From the NCBI GenBank assembly GCA_027943335.1, contig BSBK01001581.1, forward strand, positions 447,001-511,000: a DNA stretch of 64,000 nucleotides, in the 5' to 3' direction. Shown here in pieces: positions 1 to 13,190 of this stretch. Source of the DNA: Chamaecyparis obtusa (lineage: Eukaryota > Streptophyta > Pinopsida > Cupressales > Cupressaceae). The number at the start of each line of letters is the position of its first letter. The stretch's first letter is position 1. The translations under genes were made by a program, and so were the position numbers. Below the pieces are notes generated by a model, which was not told the origin of the DNA, ran no database searches, and saw only the letters and a program-made list of their open reading frames with translations.

Positions 1-1015
1 CTACCCCCCTTGGTCCTGTACAGCCAAAAGTGCAGGGGAATCTGATCATTGATCATTCATGTTCATTGGCCAAAGTTGATTGCGGAATCCTAATAAGAGA
101 AGTGGCAAGATCTCTTAGATTTCCAATATGTGGTTTTGGGAACCAACAACGACTGCCAAAAAATCAATAACACATCAATGAAGGTGTTGGTTGTTATAAA
201 TCAAGACCACAAATGGCACACTGTTAGCAAAATAACTAGTCTTCCTCAAAAAGGATGCTTGGAGAACAAGATACCAAAACTAGCCACTTACAACACAAAA
301 GGCCAAAAAAGGCCATTAATAGCACAACCAAAAACCCACATAATGGGGAAATCTAATAAATTCATTTTGAAAGGCTCCCCAAGCCTTCACATTGGGTAAC
401 AAAATGGTGTCCAAAACCATCTTGTAGAAAAAAATAGCATTCTCCTAACTGAAAATCCACTCGTGTTTGCAAAACTCCTTTCTACCTTGTTGGAGCTCTA
501 AATTTTGACAAAATTTAGAGTTCCATATATGGTAAAAACCTTAAAAATAGCCTCTAAAATCCCATGCTAAATAAATAAGTTCTCTATGAAATCTAATTTA
601 TCACCTATATATGTGTGTATTGATTCATTTCTAATCCCCCACAATCAAATATGATAGATTCATCAAGTACCGAATTATTCAGGTGTGCATATATTTTACA
701 GTTTACATACATAAAACCATTACAAGAACTATCATTTTTGAAACTCAATATTTCAATACCTACTCTCTTTCTTACCAAATAAATTTTTCCTTTATATTAT
801 CCATATCATAATGTAGCCCTATACAAAATTCTGAAACCCTATGATATCGTTTGCTATTTTTACTAAGCTCATTTCATTTACAATTTATTTAAAATGTAGC
901 CTAGAAACTAAAAAAGTTATACCAAAGCAATCGTAGGTGAAATTAATAATCCTCATCTTTTTAATTCCCATATCAAACTAATTGACTCATGAAATTGTTC
1001 ATACTATGAATAATC
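1..1015. other. AT-rich stretch without a recognised gene
   Basis: I see no recognisable coding region, RNA gene or repeat structure here. A short open frame near 130-399 has no family features and biased composition, so it is treated as chance. Confidence 0.5.
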
Positions 1016-1351
1016 TATTACAACTAGCAGTTGTCGTTGCACCAAAAGATCAACATGTTAATGTCGGATACAACCACTAGACTTATAGAATACATAGGAG
1101 GTTGTTAAACCATGTCATGAACCCCAAAGGGGGACATTGGTGGTTAGTCTAACAATCCCCCCTCAACATCACCTGAGGGGATTCAAACCTATGACCAAGC
1201 TTTGATACCACTTGTTACAAATAGTAGTTGTCATTGCACCAAAAGACCAACCTATTAATGCCCGATGCAACCACTAGACTTATAGAAGACACATGAGGCT
1301 ATTAAACCATGTCATAAATCCAAAAGGGGGATGTTGGCAGTTAGTCCAACT
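1016..1351 (-). mobile_element. TRIM-like miniature LTR retrotransposon
   Basis: Two 139-bp direct repeats (1016-1154 and 1213-1351) match at roughly 83 percent by eye and begin or end in TGTT/AACA-type termini. Between them is a 58-bp spacer. Read on the minus strand, the upstream repeat ends GTAACA, is followed by AG and then TGGTATCAAAGC, which is one base off the common plant initiator-tRNA-Met primer binding site. The spacer ends with the purine run TTGAGGGGGGA directly before the other repeat, as a polypurine tract should. There is no coding capacity, which fits terminal-repeat retrotransposons in miniature. The flanking pentamers (TAATC and GCATC) match only in three bases, so the target duplication is eroded or absent. 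Confidence 0.8.
1199..1210 (-). other. Primer binding site of the TRIM
   Basis: On the minus strand this reads TGGTATCAAAGC, complementary to the 3' end of plant initiator tRNA-Met apart from one base. It lies two bases inside the end of the 139-bp terminal repeat, the standard position in LTR retrotransposons. Confidence 0.75.
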
Positions 1352-1742
1352 GCATCACTATGCACAACTTCAAGGTTACAACAATTCATTTGATATTTTT
1401 ATAGAGCCTCAATTGTATACAATTTATGCAGCATTGAAGAACAAGATATACAGTTTCAAGATGTCATCTTCGAAAATTAAAATCTCAACATTAGTTAATC
1501 TCCACGGGGAACTACTTTGTAGACATATTTTCTCTCTTTAGTATGCATTCCTACAAATTTTGGTGGACATCGAGCATCATTTTCTATTTTTCCAAGAAGC
1601 AAACCAAATGGGATTTATTCAATTTGTGAGATTGTAAAGGTACACGAATTTATAAAATAAAATGGGAACATATGTTGAAATCATTTTAATTGTATATGAA
1701 AATAATTTAATATAAGGTTCATTCAACATGGTGGGTCCTCTT

Positions 1743-4505
1743 TTAATTTTCCAACATTGACAAATTTATCTCGAGGAGAAGAAGTGAAGTTTTGTTGAAG
1801 TTGTCTTTGTTGATCAATATGGTAATGGAGGATAAGATTTTAAGGCTGATATATGGTCTCTTGGGATCACTATTATTAAGATTTCTTGTGGTGAGTCTCC
1901 TACCATGAAGAAGGATGTGTGAATTACCAAGAATGCTTATTTGAGAGAGAGAATGGGTATCCATCAAAATATTAAAAATAGAAATCTTTTCCAAAAGTTA
2001 CAGTCATAGTCGCCAAGTTAACAAGCATGAAAAATGTATAAAAATAGATCAGACACATGAATTATTCAAAGAGACGTTATTTCTTGAAGTTTCAAAACTA
2101 CAACCATATACAAAAAAATGAAAATGAAACTCAATTTCAGCCAATGATAATTAACTTGACACATAAAAAATAATAGACAAGGCATCTAAATATTTTTGAC
2201 AAAAAAGAATGGTAGCCCACTTAGATTGAGGATTTGAAAATATTTTCCAAATCATCTTAGCTTCCAAAGCAATATTTGTGCATACTAAATTGTAAATCCT
2301 TGAGCCCCCAAGGGCCTTTGGAGTGCAAACTTTATCCCAAGCTAGGAAATGAATCTTTTCTTTTGAGTCTTTGTTCCCTTTCCAAAGAAATCTTATAGGA
2401 TTTGATTCTATGGATGATAAATTTCCTTTAGGCACTAGAAAAACTAGCATTATATAATTTGGAATACTAGCCAAAACTAATTTGATCATAAGAATTCTAC
2501 CTGTGAGAGATAACCAAGTGTTTTTCCAAGAATCAATTATGTTGTCGATAGATTTCATGATGGGTTCCCAAAAGTAGCCTTTTTTCTACCTAAAATTAGA
2601 GGAATACTAAGATATATGCTTTAGAGAGGCTCTTTTTTGAACTCCAAAAACTCAAAAATAGATGATTCAATCAGCAAAGGATGGTTCAAGAAGAATTTTT
2701 TTATTTCTCAGCATTAATTTTTTGTCCTGAGATGAGACAAGAGCTATCCAAGGTTTGTTTAATGTTGTATGCTTCCATCAAAGTGGGTTCCCAAAACAAG
2801 ATAGTATCATCTCCAAAGAGAGTATGATTAACACTGATATTTGAATTAAGGAACTTAATACCTCTCCAAATATTCTCATTGTGATATGCTTCTATGGAAT
2901 GACTTAAAGCCTCTACCATAATTATAAATAGATAGGGACACAATGGTTCCCCCTTCCTAATACCTTGAAATGAATCAAATAACCCACACACTTACCCATT
3001 AATTATAATAGAGAATTTACCCCTAGATATAAGAGCTAAGATCCATTTGCACCACCTAAAAGAGAAGCCAAACTTCAGAAGCACGTGGTGAAGGAAATTC
3101 CAATTAACTATATCATATGATTTGAGCATGTCAAATTTAATAACCATAGCTTGAAGTTTGTTTTTCTTGATAGTGTGAACAGTTTCATGTGCCACTAGAT
3201 CCCTTTTTGAAGTCTCCTTCCCTGGCACAAAACCCCCTTGTTCCTCAGAAATAATTTTGGGGATAACGAGAGCTAACCTTCTAGCTACCACCTTTAAAAA
3301 TATTTTTTTTAAAGAATTATAGAGAGAAATGGGCCTAAAGTCAAAAAATGAAATGGGATCATTGATTTTAGGAATGAGAGAAATCACAATATTATTGAAT
3401 TGCTTCAACATACCCCCACTTTTCCTTGACTTTTCCAAAGCTGTCCAAACTTATGAGCTAATAAATTCCTATCATTTCTGAAAGAATAAAGGGTTGAAAC
3501 CATTAGGTCTAGGTACCTTGTCTGAAGTCATTGATAAGATCACAGATCTGATTTCATCAAGCAAGAAAGGTCTCGATAGGGAAGCATTATCTAGGTCTGA
3601 TATTAGGTGAGGGGTATTCCTAAGCAAGCATGTCCTATTACCAGCCTCCAAATCTTCATCATATTGTTTTGAAACAAATAATATAGAAAAATAATGCATA
3701 CCATCATCTTGGATCTCATTAGGATTTGTCAACATTGTGCCAGAGTAGTCTAAAATTTTGCATATTACATTTTGGGTAAATCTATCTTTTTTTTGAAGAA
3801 TGAAAGAAAGAGGTGTTTCTATCTCCATCTTTCAACCAAATCTCCCTAGATTTATGCCTCCAATAAATTTCTTCCTTGACTAATACTTCTTCATGTTCCT
3901 TTTGGATTCTTTTTACTGATGCTATGAGTGAGAATTAATACCCCAATTGAATATTGCCTCATTAATCCGATCTAACTATAGTGCAATAACATCCTTGGAA
4001 GTAAAAATATTCGTGAACACATTCCTATTCCAATCTTTGATTTTCACTTTGATGAGGAAAAATTCCTATTCAACTGAAACATCCTAGAACCCAAAATGAA
4101 AGGAAGATCAATCCATTAGGACTTTAAGAATGAATAAAAGCAGGTCCTCTAAATCAAATTTTCTCAAACTTGGAAGAAACCATTTGGTTTCTTCTAGGGG
4201 TTACTACTCCGAGTGATATTTTAAGAGGAAAATAGTCTGAACTTGAGAATGTTAAGATCTAAGAGATGCATTAACCATATTTTTTAGAACCATTCTAGGT
4301 TGAGAAAAAATCTATCAATTCTATCATCAATGTGCATAGACTGGTATTTCTTTTTGTCCAAGTAGATTGACCATTAACTGGGATACAGTCCACCAAGCCA
4401 TTGTTAGATACAAATTCATTAAAATCTATCAATGTTTTCATAGGAGGAATTAATCCACCTTTTTTATCTTTCAAATCCAAGATGGAATTGAAATACCCCC
4501 TAGTA
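1743..4505 (-). pseudogene. L1-like LINE ORF2, C-terminal endonuclease and reverse transcriptase remnant
   Basis: Decayed non-LTR retrotransposon polyprotein on the minus strand. Reading from 4505 down: a piece of the AP-endonuclease (FNSILDLKDKKGG, then LIDFNEFVSNNGLVD and STWTKRN); a linker ending SDKVPRPNGFNPLFF (4480-3472); RT palm with FDFRPISLYNS, EQGGFVPGK and FDMLKSYD (3438-2992); then GIRKGEPLCPYLF and the catalytic box LFGDD in place of the usual FADD (2991-2701); then thumb-type sequence with SLTGRILMIKLVLASIPNY and WDKVCTPKALGG (2558-2151). Stops and frameshifts separate the pieces, so it is dead. The part from about 2150 to 1743 is only loosely LINE-like. It belongs with the endonuclease start at 6642-7035 and the ORF1 remnants above it. 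Confidence 0.88.
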
Positions 4506-4511
4506 ACATTG

Positions 4512-6636
4512 TGTTAGTAAACAGATTTGTCCTTTCTTGTTTCTTGTGGAAATAACTCTTAATGCCCAAATGATGAACAATATCTGGTTACAACAGTTGA
4601 AAAGCCATTTTTTGATTACCGGCTTTTCTCTGAATTGGTAGGTACAGCTCCCTATGTGAATGGTATTCAAGGAATTATGTTTTGTTCCTAAAACTAATGC
4701 GGGGTATGCTCTTAACCCGAGAACAGAAGAGGCAAACCAAATTAAGTCTAACCAGAACTTAATTCAGGCAAGAAAAGCTTTCTATCTATGAACCAAGTTG
4801 CAGAACTCACACATACTATGAATCCATACACTCAATGTTTAACCAATCTACAGCAATTACTAACAGAAATATAAATGAAATGATTAAAGACTTCTAAAGA
4901 ATCCTTCTTCGAACACCCCAAAGCACATCCTACTGTGGTTTATTCATATCCTCATGACAAAAGAATGAAACATCTTTCCTTTTCTTCTGTAATTCGGATT
5001 TAAAGAGAGAAACATAGAAGCAACAACTTCTAACTAAATGGAACAGAAAATCATTGACATAAAACACTCTTTAATTGACTCTGCAACATCAAGTCTCTTA
5101 CACCAACAATTTTTCTGACCTTTCTATTAATTTTCTCAGTAGTATATATAGAGTTTACAATCGTATGGCATCCATGGGAATACAAAATGTTTCAAATTCT
5201 AGAATTTGAAAAGTCTGAAACCAAGGACTTACGAAAATACAATAGGAGGAAATAGCATGGCTTTGTCCCTTCATCTGGCCTTGCTAATCAATTTATGTGT
5301 TGACAAATCTCAAAAGATGAAAGCATGCTCGTGACTTATCTTGGAATGTTTTTATGATACTTTACTCTGTCCAAATCACTCTCAGCTTCCATTCTGCATT
5401 GTCGCATGATCACATGATACTTGTTTAATTCTTGCAATCATGCGACCGCTTTGAAGAGAAGCGCTTAAACATATTTCCACCCGTCACTTTTAAGTGCACT
5501 AGTATCTTTCTAACTTAAAGCACATGCTGTTTGAAACACTTAAATAATAACATTTCTTTTTATGCCAAGCTCGGGTGTTACTCATTTCACCTTGTCGCAT
5601 GATCGCATAGCAATATTTTAATCCATGCGATCATGCGACTGCTCTATGATTGGTCAACTCTACAAGCATCTTCGGTCCCACCTGGACATGTGGAAGGATC
5701 CCACTTTACCGCCAAGCATCTTCGATGACTTACATTGTCGCATGATCGCATAGAAATATTTTAATCCATGCGATCATGCGACCACTTTATCTTTGGCACA
5801 TGTGGACTGCACTGTTGGCAAAGGGATGTTCTTGGCGAAAAATGTATGTAGAGGGTGTGAAATCCGCATGGAGTAGTCATTGTGCCATTTTCTGCCTTGC
5901 ATTATCTTCATTGTTTTGACTTCGAACTGCAATCTGTTTAAATTAATGAAGTTGTCAAACTTTAGAGAACTGATCGATGCATCTGAATCATGAAAATTAT
6001 TGACTTTGATTTGCTGTAAAATATGCATTAGATAATATACATTCAAGCTCGAAAAAGAGCTAAGACCTGAGCCTAAAATGAGACTTTTTAAGTGCACCGT
6101 CATTATTTTTGATTCATTCTTCCGTTCTCATGACGATACAAATCAAATTACCAATATTCTCTATTTTAATGGTGTTTTCGGTGCTAACCATTAAGCATTG
6201 TTCTTTATTTCAATATAACTTGGTAATCCATTCATCACTGTCTTTTGATTAAGAGTTAGAACCAATGTGACTTGAAACTTTTCAGGGATAACTTTTTGCC
6301 TCAGCTCTGTTACCGCATCATCCAAATGAAGAGCCTTTTTTTTAATTCCTTATGAGTGTCCGGAAATCATGACCTCCAATTTCCATTCTGCCTAAGAAAA
6401 ATCACCAATAAGAGCACATTATCCTTGTTGGGTTGGGGTCTATCACCTACCCATCATGACAAGACTTTGAAACCACCCACCCGGTTTAAAGATGAGAGGG
6501 CAAGAGAAAGGGAACCCGACAAGAATAACCTACCTATGAAAGACTTAGACCTAGACTCAACCATGACCAGACTTGACTGTGACATCAAAATTTTCCACTT
6601 TGACAGCATGGGTATGGGGTAAAAAGTGGGGCAACA
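4512..6636. mobile_element. Probable solo LTR inserted in the LINE endonuclease
   Basis: The LINE endonuclease reading is interrupted exactly here. The insert starts TGTTAGTAAACAG and ends GGGGCAACA, giving the TG...CA ends and short TGTT/AACA inverted termini of an LTR. It is flanked by the pentamer CATTG on both sides (4507-4511 and 6637-6641), a normal 5-bp LTR-element target duplication. No gag, protease or RT was seen inside, so a solo LTR of about 2.1 kb is the simplest reading. A reading frame on the minus strand at 5774-6103 (109 residues) is not recognised and may be chance. The transcriptional orientation is undetermined. Confidence 0.72.
5401..5782. repeat. Three copies of a GTCGCATGATC hairpin
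   Basis: Three 46-bp units at 5401-5446, 5594-5639 and 5737-5782 share the arms GTCGCATGATCGCAT and ATGCGATCATGCGAC. In the second and third copies the 15-bp arms are perfectly complementary around a 16-nt loop that is nearly the same in both. The first copy has mismatches in the inner part of the arms. The motif CAAGCATCTTCG also recurs between copies. All lie inside the putative solo LTR. Function is unknown. Confidence 0.85.
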
Positions 6637-6641
6637 CATTG

Positions 6642-7035
6642 GAACATTTGAATTAGAAGCCTGAGTTGAGGACAAAGAGTCCTAGAGCATTTTTTTACCA
6701 ATGGTAGAATTTGGCCCATAAACATTAAATAGGAGAAAGAGGAGATTAAAGCATTCAACTTGAATTTGTTTCCAGTTAGCCTTGGAAGCCACCTTTTTCA
6801 CTTTAATGTATTTATCTTTTCACAAAATAGCCAACCCTCTAGAAGCACCAATACAAGGTGAAGAAACATAGCTCTAAGATTATCATTTAGCAAATGGTTG
6901 AAAGGTTTTTTATTCTACAAACTTTGTTTCTTGTAGCAGAATTATATATGCTCCACTTGTCTCAATTTGTGATTTGATGACATGAACCTTGTTAGAAGCA
7001 TTAATTCCCCTAACATTCCATTTGATGATCCTCAT
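6642..7035 (-). pseudogene. L1-like LINE ORF2, N-terminal endonuclease remnant
   Basis: Starting from ATG at 7035 the minus strand reads MRIIKWNVRGINASNK, the classical start of plant L1-type apurinic endonuclease, followed by ILLQETKF and, after several stops, LLFNVYGPNS. The expected next block (GGDFN-like) is found at 4505, beyond the 2.1-kb insert. In-frame stops show the gene is dead. The ORF1 stop lies only a few bases upstream of the ATG, as expected for a two-ORF LINE. Confidence 0.85.
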
Positions 7036-7046
7036 AACTTCTATGG

Positions 7047-8871
<1,825 letters not shown>

Positions 8872-8876
8872 AAAAC

Positions 8877-9768
8877 TAATGTAGGGGCATTCTAGGGTAC
8901 TCGGTGAATCTGCATGGTGGTGTGTTGTTTTGGTTATGTGGTACTTGGTTGCAGCTTTAACCGATGATCTCAGTTATTGAAGGAAGCTCGGTCACTGAAG
9001 GAACTCGGTGAAACCTCTTGTGCTCAGTGGAACTTGTACTCGGTGATGCCTATGGTGCTCGGTTGACGTGCTTTCTCAGTGATGCTTGGCATGGCCGATT
9101 GTTTCTCTGGTGCTCGGTTGTTCTAGTTTACTGACTGGAGTTCTTGGAGATTTGGTTGGCCGACTTGGTGCATTTATAGTTGGTAGCTTTTTTTGTATTC
9201 TCCTATGTAGATCTAGAGGCCGACATGGAGAATTCAATGTTTGTAAGGATATTTGAGATTTGACTATTGTTGCATTTAATATTTGTTTATAATAGGAGAT
9301 GACTTGGCTTAGGAATGAATTGTTCTTTCCAGCCGACTTGTGGCTGAAGACTAGTATTTAAGGAGTGTTTGGGGTCATTATTTAGGGAGTCAGTGGAAGT
9401 CAGGGAGATAGAAAATTAGATCTGGATATTGCGAGATCTTGAAGATCATATTGTTATCTGATAGTTTGTAATAGCAAAGCTAGTGGTTTTCATGCTTGGA
9501 GACAAGGAGATCTCTTGGAGGCTTGCGAGCTCAAGTTCAAATCTTCCTTTGTGTTTCCATCAGTTGCTTATTGTTTCAGAGCTGGACTAGCTAGAAGTTT
9601 GTAGAAATACTTTGATTATATTTGGCCCTAACTTGGAAGGCCTTACAGTTGGGCATGTTAATGAAAATTTAGTTGAAAATATTATCTTGTTGTGTTATTT
9701 TGCATTGTGGTGTTTGGTTGCATGTGAGGACTATCCTTAATTGGATTCTCCTTACCTGTCCTATGTCA
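8877..9768 (+). repeat. 5' LTR of the TR-GAG-like element
   Basis: 892-bp direct repeat of 11618-12509. It begins TAATGTAGGGGCATT where the partner has TGATGCAGGGGCATT, and ends CCTATGTCA where the partner ends CCTGCATCA, so the 5' copy has lost the perfect inverted termini through point changes. Many CTCGGTG-type motifs recur in both. Confidence 0.92.
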
Positions 9769-9770
9769 GG

Positions 9771-9782
9771 TGGTATCAGAGC
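9771..9782 (+). other. Primer binding site, tRNA-iMet type
   Basis: TGGTATCAGAGC, the standard plant initiator-methionine-tRNA primer site, two bases after the end of the 5' LTR. Confidence 0.93.
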
Positions 9783-9881
9783 TTGAAGATCTTGAGTGTG
9801 TAAACCGTTCTCCAGTTGAGGTTGTTTGCACCAGGGCCTTGTTGGTGATTTATTGCTTTGGGTTTTCAAAAATCTTGAAGG

Positions 9882-10909
9882 ATGCCTCCAAGAAGATTGG
9901 ACCCTAGAGTGATTGTTGATCTTTGTGATGTTGTGGAATCGAAGATTACAGAGAAGGTTAAAGTTGATTTTATATCTGAGATGGAATTGATGAAGAATGA
10001 CATGATCGTTTAGGTCATAATAGCTATTGCTGGTATCCCAAGGAATCTTGGTACTGGTGATGGTTATGAGGAATTTTATGAAGACTTTGAATGTGATGGA
10101 TCTAGTGGTGATGACTAGAGAGATAGATCTGGTGAAGATGGAACTAGTTACTTGCATAGATCTAGAGCTCAATTAAGTTACCGAATGGAAGTTTCTACTT
10201 TCTATGGTTCTCTGAGACCCGAAGACTTGATTGATTGGATTGGTGAATTATAAGACTTCTTTGAGCTAGAAGAAATTGAAGATCTTGTTAGAGTAAGATT
10301 GCAACAGACTAAGTTGAAAGGACATGCTACTCTTTGGTGGAAGGAATTACAAAGAGATAGAGAAGATAAAGGTGAAATGAAGATCAATCGGTGGAGGTTG
10401 ATGGTGACTAAATTGAAATCTAAGTTCATACCTTATGACTATGAGCTTGACTTGTTTAAGAAGTTGCAAAATCTGGAGCAAAAAGATTTGATTGTGGAGG
10501 ACTATACCAAGGAGTTCTATAAGTTGACTATTCGGTCTGAACACAGATAAATTGGTAAAGAAAAGGTACTCGGTATGTGAATGATTTGAGATTTAGTATT
10601 CAAGATGAGCTTGGTATGTTGAAGATTGATTTGGTTGAAGATTCTCATCAGTGTGCTCTGAAGGAAGAAGATAAGTTGAAAAGGAGGCAACATAGTAATC
10701 CCCGAGGAAAGGAAAAGATTGATCACTCGGTGAAGGATAAACCAATAGGTGAAGATGAACCAAAACCTATGGAATTGAAGAAGAAGGTAGGTAGGGTTAT
10801 CTTTAAGGGTACTTGTTATAATTGTGGTGAAGAAGGACACCGTTCTTTTGAGTGTACACAAAATAAGTTTGGTGACCGAAGGACTATTGTAGTAAATGAG
10901 AACATTTAG
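9882..10909 (+). pseudogene. Gypsy gag, broken
   Basis: The frame opens with ATG at 9882 (MPPRRLDPRV) shortly after the primer site. The capsid core is visible at 10299-10550: LKGHATLWWKEL, then RWRLMVTKLKSKFIP and LQNLEQKDLIVEDYTKEF, the usual retrotransposon gag pattern. After a one-base frameshift near 10,565 it continues YVNDLRFSIQDELGML and a basic stretch, and ends with a zinc knuckle CYNCGEEGHRSFEC (CX2CX4HX4C) at about 10,816-10,857. In-frame stops occur near 10,011, 10,116 and 10,250, each one base from a CAA/CAG/GAG-type codon. Gag would package the element RNA in cytoplasmic particles; this copy cannot be translated through. Confidence 0.88.
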
Positions 10910-11398
10910 AATGAACCTAAATCTGAAAACTTGCTGGTTCAGAGAACATTGCTCGGTGCAAAGGAGGAACCTTGTCAGAGGAGTAACTTGTTCAGAACTC
11001 AGTAAAAGTATGGAGGTAAACTTTGTGATGTAATTGTTGACAGTTGTAGTATTGATAACCTTGTTGCTAAGGACATGGTTCAGAAACTTGGTTTGAAGAG
11101 AATGAAGCATCCTCATCCTTATAGGATTGGGTGGTTACAAGATGTTCATGCTCTGGAAGTGAGGGAGTAGTGCTTTGTTGATTTTCATATTGGCCAGTAT
11201 AAGGATCTAGTGGTGTGTGATATTGTGGAGATGAATAGTTGTCATATATTGCTCGGTAGACCTTGGCAATATGATTGCAGAGCTATGTATGATTGTGTCA
11301 AGAATATGTTTACTGTTGAGAAGGATGACAAGAAGTTTTCCCTGATGCCTTTGCTGGATACAAAACTCATTAGGAGGAGCCTAAGTATTGGTAGTTGA
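10910..11398 (+). pseudogene. Gypsy retropepsin-like protease remnant
   Basis: Continues in the zinc-knuckle frame past a stop. It reads VIVDSCSIDNLVAKDMV, where the family normally has DSG(S/A) at the active site, so the glycine is replaced by cysteine. Further on come VVCDIVEMNSCHILLGRPWQ and YDCVKNMFTVEKD, the usual C-terminal half of gypsy proteases (ILLGRPW). Three in-frame stops interrupt it, near 10,907, 11,003 and 11,167. Nothing resembling RT follows before the 3' LTR at 11,618; the remaining 200 bases are out of frame. Confidence 0.8.
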
Positions 11399-11617
11399 GT
11401 TGAGTTGAGGAACTTCTGAAAGGATGGATCAGTATGGAGAAAAATCTTGGGTGTTATCAAGAAAAGATTTGAAGAGACAGAGGAAACTAAAGTGGAAGAG
11501 TATGCAAGGTGAAAATTTGAAGGACTTGTATGCGAAGAACTAGTTCGGGGTTTATGTGCTAAATCCCAAAAGATGTTCTTCCATCCTATGAGAAAATATT
11601 TTCGAACCTAGGGTGTC

Positions 11618-12509
11618 TGATGCAGGGGCATTCCAGGGTACTCGGTGAATCTGCATGGTGGTGTGTTGTTTTGGTTCTATGGTACTTGGTTGCAGCTTTA
11701 ACCAACGGTCTTGGTTATTGAAGGAAGCTCGATCGTTGAAGGAACTCAATGAAACCTCTTGTTCTTGGTGGAACTTGTACTCGGCAATGCCTTTGGTGCT
11801 CGGTCAACGTGCTTGCTTGGTAATTCTTGGTGTGGTCAGTTGTTTCTCTAGCACTCGGTTGTTTTGGTTTATCGACTGGAGTTCTTGGAGATTTGGTTGG
11901 CCGACTTGGTGCATTTATTGTTGGTAGCTTTTTTTGTATTATGCTATGTAGATCTACAAGCCGACATGGAGAATTAAATGTGTGTAAGGCTATTTGAGAG
12001 CCGATTGTTGTTGCATTTAATATTTGTTTGTAATAGGAGCCGACTTGACTTAGGAATTAATTATTTCTTCCAGCCGACTTGTGGTTGAAGACTAGTATTT
12101 AAAGAGTGTTTGGGGTTGTTGTTTAGGGAGTCAGTGGAAGTCAGGGAGATAGAAAATTAGATCTAGATCCTGCGAGATCTTGAAGATCAGATTGTTATCT
12201 GATAGTTTGTAATGGAAAAGCTAGTGGTTTTCATACTTGGAGACAAGGATATTTCTTGGAGGCTTGCGAGCTCAAATTCGGATCTACCTTTGTGTTTCCA
12301 TCAGTTGCTGATTGTTTCAGAGCTGGACTAGCTGGAAGTTTGTAGAAATACTTTGATTGTATTTATCCCTAACCCGGAAGGCCTTACAGTTGGGCATGTT
12401 AATGAAAATTTAGTTGAAAACATTGTCTTGTTGTGTTATTCTGCATTGAGGTGTTTGGTTGCATGTGAGGACTATCCTTAATTAGATTCTCCTTAACTAG
12501 CCTGCATCA
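11618..12509 (+). repeat. 3' LTR of the TR-GAG-like element
   Basis: 892 bp, with perfect 9-bp inverted ends TGATGCAGG...CCTGCATCA, followed at once by the AAAAC target duplication. No clear polypurine tract precedes it; the upstream bases read CCTAGGGTGTC. Confidence 0.92.
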
Positions 12510-12514
12510 AAAAC

Positions 12515-13190
12515 CAAATTGTGAAGGTGTGGCATCTCAACTTTCTCTCCTAAAGAGATCAACCACGCTTGAAGGCCTTGTTGGATAAGAGTACAAGTCA
12601 ATAAAGAAAATGGTTATAGGAACTAATTTGTAATGGAGAAGAAACCTGAGCGGTGTTGCTAAAAACATGAGGAGTGGGAGAGAATAACTCTACTTTAGAG
12701 GGCACCACATTACAATATGAAACAATTTGACCAACACTGTAAGACGTATTTTTCTCTGAGATAGTTTCTTTGGAGTAGGATCTCAAAACAATTGGGGTGA
12801 GTGAGCATGGTTATGCTTGAGAGAAGAAATCCTTGCAAACTATAATATTCTAACTAACACTACCTTGACATTGAGAAGAAACATGACCTAGAGGATCTAT
12901 GTTCACATGAACTATGACTGGATCCTCAATAAGGATCTTTTGTTTCTAAACTTCAAAATGAGAAGTGAGTAGGAGTTCCATAGAGATTTGTTTAACCAAA
13001 TCTAGAAATGCATAAAACCTTATAGGGAGATGATGGTGTTCGAATGGTCTGAGATCATGCTTTAAGAAGATACCTAGTTGGTTAGACATCATTTCAACAA
13101 CCTCGAGTCTCTAAACTCGAAGGGGTTGAAGGTAATGAAGAAGGGAGAAAATTGAATTTCATTTGAAGAAGGGTCAAAGTGGGGGACCCA
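12515..13190 (-). pseudogene. LINE ORF1 remnant, zinc-knuckle part
   Basis: Minus-strand sequence on the far side of the gypsy insertion. One frame reads NQLGIFLKHD, then LPIRFYAFLDLV and, further on, NIDPLGHVSSQCQ, which resembles the end of the DUF4283-type domain and the zinc knuckle of plant LINE ORF1 (compare KCFKAGHISSQC in the intact copy at 38.5 kb). Frameshifts and stops are frequent. Removing the 8872-12509 element places it directly upstream of the remnant at 7.0-8.9 kb. Confidence 0.5.

Larger units (their letters stand above)
8877..12509 (+). mobile_element. Structurally complete gypsy-type LTR element lacking RT and integrase
   Basis: Two LTRs of identical length, 892 bp, at 8877-9768 and 11618-12509 bracket a 1,849-bp internal region. 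The 3' LTR has matched ends TGATGCAGG and CCTGCATCA. The pentamer AAAAC flanks the whole element (8872-8876 and 12510-12514). A perfect tRNA-Met primer site follows the 5' LTR. The inside encodes a gag with a zinc knuckle and a retropepsin-like segment, then ends; no reverse transcriptase, RNase H or integrase is present. This matches the non-autonomous class called TR-GAG, or an internally deleted gypsy. Stops and one frameshift in gag show it can no longer make its protein. It sits in the ORF1 part of the older LINE, on the opposite strand. Confidence 0.92.

Noticed and set aside
1199..1210. tRNA gene or SINE B-box (GGTTTGAATCC nearby on the minus strand)
   Set aside because: No A-box or cloverleaf; the PBS, LTR pair and polypurine tract explain the sequence better.
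5401..5782. CRISPR-like regularly spaced repeats
   Set aside because: Only three units with unequal spacing (193 and 143), palindromic, inside a eukaryotic LTR; no cas genes.
10347..11116. Minus-strand frames of 65 and 199 codons
   Set aside because: Antisense to gypsy gag and its zinc knuckle.
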